Below are positions 1 to 5,059 of a stretch of DNA of 7,099 bases, piece after piece. Position 1 is the stretch's first letter, and every line of letters starts with the position of its first letter. Source of the DNA: Rubrivivax sp. (GTDB lineage: Bacteria; Pseudomonadota; Gammaproteobacteria; Burkholderiales; Burkholderiaceae_C). The stretch covers positions 1-7,099 of the forward strand of contig JAUYAJ010000619.1 of the NCBI GenBank assembly GCA_030693565.1. The letters run 5' to 3'. The position numbers and the translations under genes are program-made. Under the pieces are notes generated by a model. That model was given only the letters and a program-made list of their open reading frames with translations. It was not told the origin of the DNA and made no database searches.

Positions 1-1360
1 CTGCTGCCGAGGGGGCTGGCGCGGCGGCGCGCAGCGAGGTCGCCAGGTGCACCGCACTCGTCACCCCCAGCGGCAGGGCCTGCCCGGCAGGCACGGGCGG
101 CAAGAGCCAGCGTGTTGCGGGCGCGGTCGGCCGCGTCGAGGCGAGGGCCGATGGCGCGGGTTCAACCACCGCCGGCCCTGGTGCCGCCGCCGGCCGCAGC
201 GCCACCAGGGCGAGCACGCCTTCTTCGCCCTCATCGATGGCCAGCGTGGCCGCGGCGCGCGACTCGTCGAAACGGTCGATGAAGTCGGCATGGGCGCCGC
301 AGGCGCCGGCGGCCAGGCGCAGGTTCTCCAGGACATGCCCCAGGTCGGCCAGCACATAGCGGTAGCTGCGATCACGGTACTTGTGGCCGGTGCGGCGGAA
401 CACCGCGGTGGCAACGATGACCGCCGCGGCGTCGTCCAGCGCCAGCTCGGCCGGCGCGCCGAGCGCCGCATCGGCAAGCGCCGCCTCGGCCAGCTGTTCC
501 AGCGCGTGGGCCATGGCGTCGTAGTGCCACAACCCGGGTGGCAGGCCCGCCACCGTGCGCGCCGCCACGTACAACTCGGTGGAGAACAGCGCCCCCGACG
601 ACGGCGAGGCGCGCAGCTTGACCGGGCCGCGCGCGTCGGTCACGCCGGCTGTGTGCCAGAGCACCGCGGCCAGCGCCTGCAGGTCGAACGGCCTGGCACC
701 TGCCGCGGCCGCCGGCAATGCGATGCGCGGCGCAGCCGGATAGCGCTTGAATGGCGGCGGCGGGTCGCCCCAGTCAACGCCTGGTGCGCGCAGCAGAACG
801 CCGGTTCGCGTGTGGGTCGAAAACGCGTGGTAGCGCTCGACGAGTTCCAGGGCTTGCGCAAATAGGTCGGGTGAAGCGGCCGCGCCAGCGTCGCTGCCGG
901 GTGCCGGCCACTGGACGCGCAACTCGCTGCGCCCGTGGCGCAGGCCGAGCACGAAGGCCGTGCCCGTGGCAAGCAGCACGCCGAGCGTGCCGAGCCAGCG
1001 GCGCCGACCCTGGGCTGCGTTTTGGCTTTCGCCGGGCATCGTCGCAGGAGCCACCGGGGCCGCGCCGGGCGGCCGCGTGAGATAGCGCCAGGCGACGCGA
1101 AAGTTGAACGCCAGGTGCAAGGCCACCAGCAGCACCGTGGTGTAGCCGAACAGGTAGTGCCAATCGAAGGCCGGCAACTGCTGGTTGGCCACCCAGAAGA
1201 TGCCCAGCCCCGCCGTTGTCGCCACATAGGCGACCAGCAGCAGGCTCGACCAGATGTTCAGCGCTTGGCGCGAGGGCGCGCGCCGCCGCAGCACGGCCTG
1301 CAGCGCGAGCAGCGTCGCCGCGACGAGCAAGGGCAGTGCGACCCAAAGAAGCTTCGGCAT
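1..1360 (-). CDS. SagB/ThcOx-type nitroreductase with N-terminal membrane domain (3' end outside window)
   Basis: My own translation from the ATG at 1360 stays open for 453 codons to the window edge, so the C-terminus is missing. Residues 1-142 hold about four membrane helices (roughly 3-22, 37-58, 67-92, 122-140). The third carries H68 (WHYLFGY) and H82 (LHLAFN), 14 residues apart, like the heme-b ligands of small cytochrome b/DUF4405-type domains. A Pro/Ala-rich linker follows. Residues 165-390 match an FMN-dependent SagB-type domain: ERYHAFSTHTR near 175, FKRYP near 204, LRASPSSGALFSTELYV (249-265), GHKYRDRSYRY (325-335) and GHVLENLRLAAG (341-352). K327-Y328 fits the Lys-Tyr pair important in azoline oxidases such as McbC. 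Residues 418-445 (LPLGVTSAVHLATSL) look like the start of a second, tandem nitroreductase domain. The start is supported by a GAGGTGA ribosome site six bases upstream. It lies 55 bases after the ceramidase-like gene and is probably in the same operon. The family is fairly sure; substrate and heme content are unknown. Confidence 0.82.
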   Translation of the reverse strand, partial: MPKLLWVALPLLVAATLLALQAVLRRRAPSRQALNIWSSLLLVAYVATTAGLGIFWVANQQLPAFDWHYLFGYTTVLLVALHLAFNFRVAWRYLTRPPGAAPVAPATMPGESQNAAQGRRRWLGTLGVLLATGTAFVLGLRHGRSELRVQWPAPGSDAGAAASPDLFAQALELVERYHAFSTHTRTGVLLRAPGVDWGDPPPPFKRYPAAPRIALPAAAAGARPFDLQALAAVLWHTAGVTDARGPVKLRASPSSGALFSTELYVAARTVAGLPPGLWHYDAMAHALEQLAEAALADAALGAPAELALDDAAAVIVATAVFRRTGHKYRDRSYRYVLADLGHVLENLRLAAGACGAHADFIDRFDESRAAATLAIDEGEEGVLALVALRPAAAPGPAVVEPAPSALASTRPTAPATRWLLPPVPAGQALPLGVTSAVHLATSLRAAAPAPSAA

Positions 1361-1366
1361 GGGGCG

Positions 1367-1373
1367 TCACCTC
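1367..1373 (-). promoter_or_regulatory. Strong ribosome binding site of the nitroreductase gene
   Basis: On the minus strand the sequence reads GAGGTGA, then six bases, then ATG at 1360. This is a near-perfect Shine-Dalgarno match and fixes the start of the nitroreductase. The competing GTG at 1370 opens a different frame (ending at 774) and overlaps this site, so it is not the start. It is the strongest ribosome site in the window. Confidence 0.8.
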
Positions 1374-1415
1374 GGTTCAGGTCCTGGCGCCGACTCTGGA
1401 CTGCCTGCGCCTTTG

Positions 1416-2210
1416 TCAGTTCTCCGCTGCCGACGGCTCCAGCGCCGGCCTGCGCAGGCTCAGCATGCGCCACAGCCAGGCGGCGGCCAGCGCCGCCAGC
1501 AGATGTTTGAGCGTATGGCCGCTGAGCCAGCCGCCGGCGGCAAAGACCACCCTGTCCATGCGGTCCGCGGCCAGCGCGGCCAGGTACAGGGCCAGCACCA
1601 GCAGCAGGTCGCCCCCACGCGTGTAGCGCGGCGCGAACAAGCCCATCAGCAGCGGCATCAGCAGCAGCGGGTAGAACTGCACCACGGCATAGGCGCGCAG
1701 GTCGCCCGCGCCGGCGCGCTCGCTGAGCAGCCAGTACACCACGCTCAGCGGACCGGCCAACATCAGCCAGGGGAAAAGGCGCAGCCCGACGCGCGGCCCC
1801 AGGCGCTCGACCAGCACGGCGCTGAACAAGGCCATGAAGGCCACGCTCATCGGCAGGCGGTCCCAGAACAAGGTCTCATGGCTGGGTGCCAGGTGGTAGT
1901 ACACCGAGCCCAGACCGACCGCCACGACGCTGAGGAAGAACAGCCCGTAGGGCCAGCGCTCGCGCGCGTCGATGAACGAAGCCTGGCCTTGGTGCAGGCG
2001 GCGCAGCGCGAAAGCGCCGACCACCACGAAGCCCAGGTTGGAAACCAGGTTCCACGCATGCGGCAGGCCGAACAGGTGGCGCTGATCGGCAAAGTCGTGG
2101 TAGCGCTGCGGTTGGGGCAAGGGCGGCAGCAGCGCCGCCGCCAGCAGCACGGCCAGGGTCAACAGCGCGACAGCGAGCAGTCGCACGCGGTGGCGGCGGG
2201 CCGGGCTCAT
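1416..2210 (-). CDS. Alkaline ceramidase-like integral membrane hydrolase (CREST superfamily)
   Basis: This 264-residue, very hydrophobic protein has about seven membrane helices, the usual size for the alkaline (phyto)ceramidase family. Seen in the sequence are GSVYYHLAP (S102, H106), WDRLPM (D117) and SGHTLKH (H232, H236). From memory, human ACER3 uses S77, H81, D92, H217 and H221, with zinc held by the three histidines. The spacings S-x3-H, H to D of 11 residues, and H-x3-H are the same here, so the active site looks complete. The N-terminal block DFADQR...WNLVSN (39-58) matches the ACER calcium-site region (DWCEEN...WNTVSN), but several acidic ligands are replaced, and H51 sits where ACER3 has E33. 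Family members cleave the amide bond of ceramides; substrates of bacterial homologs are largely unknown, so an N-acyl amide other than ceramide is possible. ATG 2210 is chosen for its close GAGG. It starts 10 bases after the transporter stop, indicating translational coupling. Confidence 0.85.
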   Translation of the reverse strand: MSPARRHRVRLLAVALLTLAVLLAAALLPPLPQPQRYHDFADQRHLFGLPHAWNLVSNLGFVVVGAFALRRLHQGQASFIDARERWPYGLFFLSVVAVGLGSVYYHLAPSHETLFWDRLPMSVAFMALFSAVLVERLGPRVGLRLFPWLMLAGPLSVVYWLLSERAGAGDLRAYAVVQFYPLLLMPLLMGLFAPRYTRGGDLLLVLALYLAALAADRMDRVVFAAGGWLSGHTLKHLLAALAAAWLWRMLSLRRPALEPSAAEN

Positions 2211-2218
2211 GAAACCCG

Positions 2219-2222
2219 CCTC
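2219..2222 (-). promoter_or_regulatory. Ribosome binding site overlapping the upstream stop codon
   Basis: The minus strand reads TGAGG, in which TGA is the stop of the BASS transporter and GAGG is a Shine-Dalgarno core eight bases before the ATG at 2210. The overlap suggests ribosomes finishing the transporter reinitiate on the ceramidase-like gene. It also supports ATG 2210 as the start. Confidence 0.6.
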
Positions 2223-3141
2223 AGGCGGCCGCCGGCGCGGGCCCGGCCTGCACCTTGGCCTGGTCGCGTGCCAGTTCCTCGCGCGTCGTGATGCGGCGGA
2301 ACCAGACGGTCACCGCGCTGGAGGTCAGCACGATGAACAGCGAGTACAGCACCGGGATCAGTAGCACCTGCTGCTGCATTTCGTCCTTGAAGGTGAGCAC
2401 CACGATGAGCACCGCCAGCGGGCCGTTCTGGATGCCGGTTTCCAGCGCGATGGTGCGCCTGCGCCGCCGATCCTGCTTCAACAGCCCGCTCAAGGCGTAG
2501 CCCAGCAGCATGCCGACCAGGCCGATGCCGATCGCCGCCGCATAGACCGCCGCCGGCGTCGTCGCCAGCAGCAGGTGGTTGCGCGGCACCCAGGTCAGGA
2601 TCAGGAACAGGATGACGAAGATGCCCAGTGCGCCGCCGATCAACTCGACGGTGGCGCCGACGTTCGGGTTCCACTTGCGCAGCACCATGCCGATGAGGGT
2701 GGGCACGATCAGCACCACCAGCACCTGGGCCACGTTGCCGGCCGGCACGGTGTACTCAGAGGGCAGGCCCTTCAGCCCGGAATAGAAGTCCAGCAACAGC
2801 GGCACCATCGCCACCGCCACCAGGGTCGAGCAGATCGTCATCATGATCGACAAGGCCAGCACGCCCTTGCTGAAGTAGGTGAAGATGTTCGACGTGGTGC
2901 CGCCGGGCATGCTGCCCATCAGGATCAGGCCGATCGCCAGCGCCGGCGGCAGCCCGAGCACGACGGCCAGGCTGTAGCCGAGAAACGGCATGATCGCGTA
3001 CTGGCACAGCAGGCCGATGAGAATGCCCTGCGGCTTCTTGAAGGCAATGCGGAAGTCCTTGAAGGTCAGAGACGCGCCCATGCCCAGCATGATGAGCATC
3101 ATCATGATGCCGAGCAGTTTGGTTTCGGTGTCGGTCAGCAT
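2221..3141 (-). CDS. BASS family sodium-dependent transporter (bile acid:Na+ symporter fold)
   Basis: This is a 306-residue protein with nine to ten membrane helices, the normal length for bacterial SBF/BASS carriers of the inner membrane. The two discontinuous-helix motifs are present: PGGTTSNIFTYFSKG (79-93) and ETGIQNGPLA (234-243). By comparison with the Neisseria ASBT structure, as I recall its numbering, both sodium sites seem intact: S84, N85, S98, T102 and E234 for Na1, and Q47, E234 and Q238 for Na2. A sodium-coupled symport mechanism is therefore likely. Family substrates are organic anions such as bile acids, pyruvate, pantothenate and other carboxylates; the sequence does not say which. 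The C-terminal tail (about 282-306) is charged, then Ala/Pro-rich, and probably cytoplasmic. It begins 18 bases after the acyl-CoA ligase stop, so the two are likely co-transcribed, hinting at a carboxylic acid substrate. The ribosome site is weak. ATG 3141 gives the expected short N-terminus before helix 1. Confidence 0.93.
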   Translation of the reverse strand: MLTDTETKLLGIMMMLIMLGMGASLTFKDFRIAFKKPQGILIGLLCQYAIMPFLGYSLAVVLGLPPALAIGLILMGSMPGGTTSNIFTYFSKGVLALSIMMTICSTLVAVAMVPLLLDFYSGLKGLPSEYTVPAGNVAQVLVVLIVPTLIGMVLRKWNPNVGATVELIGGALGIFVILFLILTWVPRNHLLLATTPAAVYAAAIGIGLVGMLLGYALSGLLKQDRRRRRTIALETGIQNGPLAVLIVVLTFKDEMQQQVLLIPVLYSLFIVLTSSAVTVWFRRITTREELARDQAKVQAGPAPAAA

Positions 3142-3159
3142 GTGGCTTGGCTCGCTTGA

Positions 3160-4911
3160 TCAGGCCGTGTGGCGGGCTTGGTACTCGGCCTTCAGGTTCT
3201 TGCGCAGAACCTTGCCGACCGGCGTCTTGGGCAGTTCGCGGCGAATTTCCACCGTCCTGGGCACCTTGTAGTCGGTGAGATGTTTGCGGCAGAACGCGCG
3301 CACCTGCTCCTCGCTCAGGCCCTCGGCGAGCGGCACCACGCAGGCGCGCACCGACTCGCCGGTCTTGGTGTCGGGCACGCCGAAGACACCGACCTCGAGC
3401 ACCTCGTCCATCTGCGCGATCACGTCCTCGATCTCATTGGGGTAGACGTTGAAGCCCGACACCAGGATCATGTCCTTCTTGCGGTCGACGATCCTGAAGT
3501 AGCCGTCGGCGTCCATCACCGCCACGTCGCCGGTGTAAAGCCAGCCGTCCTTGATGGCCTTGGCGGTCTCGTCGGGCCGCTGCCAGTAGCCGGTCATCAC
3601 CTGCGGGCCGCGCACGATCAGCTCGCCCGGCATGCCCAGCGCCACCGGCTGGCCCGACTCGTCGACCAGGCTGACCTCGGTGCCCGGCACCGGCAGTCCG
3701 ATCGAGTCGGGCCGCGGCGAGCCGCTCATCGGGTTGAACGACACCACCGGCGAGGATTCCGTCAGGCCGTAGCCCTCGGAGATGCGCGTGCCGGTGATGG
3801 CCAGCCAGCGCTCGGCCACCGCGTGCTGCAGCGCGGCGCCGCCGGCCACGGCGGCCTTCAGCTGGCGCGGCGGGAAGGCGGTGAACCATTCCTCGTTCAT
3901 CAGCGCGTTGAACAGCGTGTTGACGCCGCTGATCCAGGTGATGGGGTAGTTGTCGAAGGCGCGCTGCAGGTTCTGGATCGGCCGCGGGCTGGGCACCAGC
4001 ACGTTGCGCGCACCGACCGAGTAAAAGCACAGCAGGTTGAAGGTGAAGGCGAAGATGTGGTACAGCGGCAGCGCCGTCAGCACCACTTCCTTGCCGTCGG
4101 CGATGTGGCTGCGGCCCATCGCAAAGGCCTGCTCCAGGTTGCTCAGCAGGTTGCCGTGGCTCAGCATCGCCCCCTTGGCCACGCCGGTGGTGCCGCCGGT
4201 GTACTGCAGCGCGGCCAGGTCGCCGTGGCCCAGATCGCGTGCGTAACTGGCCGGGTCGATCTTGAGCTGCTTTTGCAGCGCGGCGCCTTCGGCCAGGGCC
4301 TGCGGCAGCCGCACATGCTCGATCTGCAGCGGCGGCAGCACCTTGTTCCACCAGCGCATCACGCCGCGGATGACGGCGCGCGGCACGGGCGAGAAGAACT
4401 GCGGCACCTCGACCACGATCACCTTCTTGATGTTCGTGCGGCTCAGCATGCCCGCGAGCTTGTCGGCGAACATGTCGACGATCACCACCACCTCGGCACC
4501 GCTGTCGCGCAACTGGTGCTCCATCTCGGTCGGCGTGTACAGCGGATTGGTGTTCACCAGCACGCAGCCGGCCTTGAGAATGCCGAAAGCCACCACCGGA
4601 TAGGCCAGGCAGTTGGGCGTCTGCAGCGCCACGCGCGCGCCCGCCGCCAAGCCCAGAGCCTGGCGCAGGTAGACCGCGAACGCATCGGCGTGGGCCTCGA
4701 CCTGGCCGTAGGTGAGCGAGCCGTGCATGCCGTTGGGCATGCAGGTGGTGAAGGCGATCTGCGTTGCGTATTGGCTGGCGGCCTGGCTCAGCAGGGCCGG
4801 CAGGTGGGGGTGGCGCGGCGGCGGCAGCTCGGGCGCGACTTGCGCGCCGTAGTGGGCGACCCAGGGCGCGAGCGCATAGACGGTGGCGGGTGCGGTCAAA
4901 GGATTCTCCAT
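3160..4911 (-). CDS. fadD: Long-chain fatty acid--CoA ligase (FadD-type AMP-forming)
   Basis: This 583-residue protein is slightly longer than E. coli FadD (561). It activates free fatty acids to acyl-CoA through an acyl-adenylate, using ATP and CoA, typically at the inner face of the cytoplasmic membrane as entry to beta-oxidation or lipid synthesis. The adenylate-forming motifs appear in order: phosphate loop YTGGTTGVAKG (237-247), GYGLTESSP (380-388), YTGD (459-462), the hinge and fatty acyl-CoA synthetase signature RIVDRKKDMILVSGFNVYPN (473-492), and PVGKVLRK (564-571) with catalytic K567. The stretch 455-497 is almost the FadD consensus, which favours a long-chain ligase over acetyl- or coumarate-CoA ligases. 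An insertion around 170-200 (rich in Arg, Trp and Lys) may contact the membrane. ATG 4911 is used because no in-frame start lies just upstream; its Shine-Dalgarno is poor. It is the first gene after the 148-base gap and probably heads a four-gene operon. The symbol names the type; Burkholderiales often carry several paralogs. Confidence 0.93.
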   Translation of the reverse strand: MENPLTAPATVYALAPWVAHYGAQVAPELPPPRHPHLPALLSQAASQYATQIAFTTCMPNGMHGSLTYGQVEAHADAFAVYLRQALGLAAGARVALQTPNCLAYPVVAFGILKAGCVLVNTNPLYTPTEMEHQLRDSGAEVVVIVDMFADKLAGMLSRTNIKKVIVVEVPQFFSPVPRAVIRGVMRWWNKVLPPLQIEHVRLPQALAEGAALQKQLKIDPASYARDLGHGDLAALQYTGGTTGVAKGAMLSHGNLLSNLEQAFAMGRSHIADGKEVVLTALPLYHIFAFTFNLLCFYSVGARNVLVPSPRPIQNLQRAFDNYPITWISGVNTLFNALMNEEWFTAFPPRQLKAAVAGGAALQHAVAERWLAITGTRISEGYGLTESSPVVSFNPMSGSPRPDSIGLPVPGTEVSLVDESGQPVALGMPGELIVRGPQVMTGYWQRPDETAKAIKDGWLYTGDVAVMDADGYFRIVDRKKDMILVSGFNVYPNEIEDVIAQMDEVLEVGVFGVPDTKTGESVRACVVPLAEGLSEEQVRAFCRKHLTDYKVPRTVEIRRELPKTPVGKVLRKNLKAEYQARHTA

Positions 4912-4989
4912 TGGCGTCGGCTGCGGGCGGCTGAATTGCTGGATGTGCCAACCAGGGCCAGCTAGCGCATTGTCCGGGCAATTTTGGTC

Positions 4990-5005
4990 TGCAAACTGGC
5001 TGCCA
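4990..5005 (-). promoter_or_regulatory. Candidate sigma-54 (-24/-12) promoter before the fadD-type gene
   Basis: The minus strand reads TGGCAGCCAGTTTGCA. Against the sigma-54 consensus TGGCACG-N4-TTGCW, ten of twelve fixed positions match, with the invariant GG and GC at the correct spacing. The predicted transcript would start near 4979, leaving a leader of about 70 bases before ATG 4911. A weak sigma-70-like arrangement (TTGCAG, 17 bases, AATGCG) overlaps it and is less convincing. No enhancer-binding protein gene is in the window, and activator sites would have to lie in the permease coding region. This is a pattern match only. Confidence 0.4.
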
Positions 5006-5017
5006 AGCCCGCCCTGG

Positions 5018-5048
5018 CGGGTGCCGTCCTGCTGCGACAGGACACCCG
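5018..5048 (-). terminator. Hairpin after the permease gene, possible terminator
   Basis: The arms are CGGGTG-(CCG bulge)-TCCTG at 5018-5031 and CAGGACACCCG at 5038-5048, around a six-base loop; this gives eleven base pairs with one three-base bulge. It begins about 12 bases past the permease stop (5060), where a terminator is expected. On the minus strand no T-run follows, so it is not a classic intrinsic terminator. It could be a weak or Rho-assisted terminator or an mRNA 3'-end stabiliser. A short palindrome CCCGCC-CT-GGCGGG (5008-5021) overlaps its distal arm. Confidence 0.4.
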
Positions 5049-5059
5049 GCCGGGGTGGC

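Noticed and set aside
47..865. 272-codon plus-strand ORF at the left edge
   Set aside because: It is Arg/Gly-rich, has no domain, and lies antisense to the nitroreductase coding region.
61..1370. Three minus-strand ORFs (61-477, 640-1227, 774-1370) as separate genes
   Set aside because: They lie in the two other minus-strand frames and have Arg/Ser/Ala-rich nonsense products. The remaining frame is continuously open with nitroreductase motifs and a strong ribosome site, and needs no frameshift.
1378..1404. Weak inverted repeat between the ceramidase-like and nitroreductase genes (GGTCC...GGAC)
   Set aside because: The arms are only four to five bases with a long loop and no T-run, which is not enough for a terminator or operator.
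1254..2291. 345-codon plus-strand frame opposite the ceramidase-like gene
   Set aside because: It is a Gln/Arg/His-rich composition artefact without domains; the opposite strand holds the catalytic motifs.
3086..3107. ATG/CAT triplet cluster and small inverted repeat (CATGATG...CATCATG)
   Set aside because: It is explained by the coding of a Met/Ile/Leu-rich first helix (IMMMLIM) in the BASS transporter; it is too short and too deep in the gene to be a regulatory repeat.
3169..4965. 598-codon open frame on the plus strand opposite the fadD-type gene
   Set aside because: The translation is rich in His, Arg, Gly and Val with no recognisable domain, and it exactly shadows a gene with full ligase motifs. 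Long antisense frames are expected in very GC-rich coding DNA.
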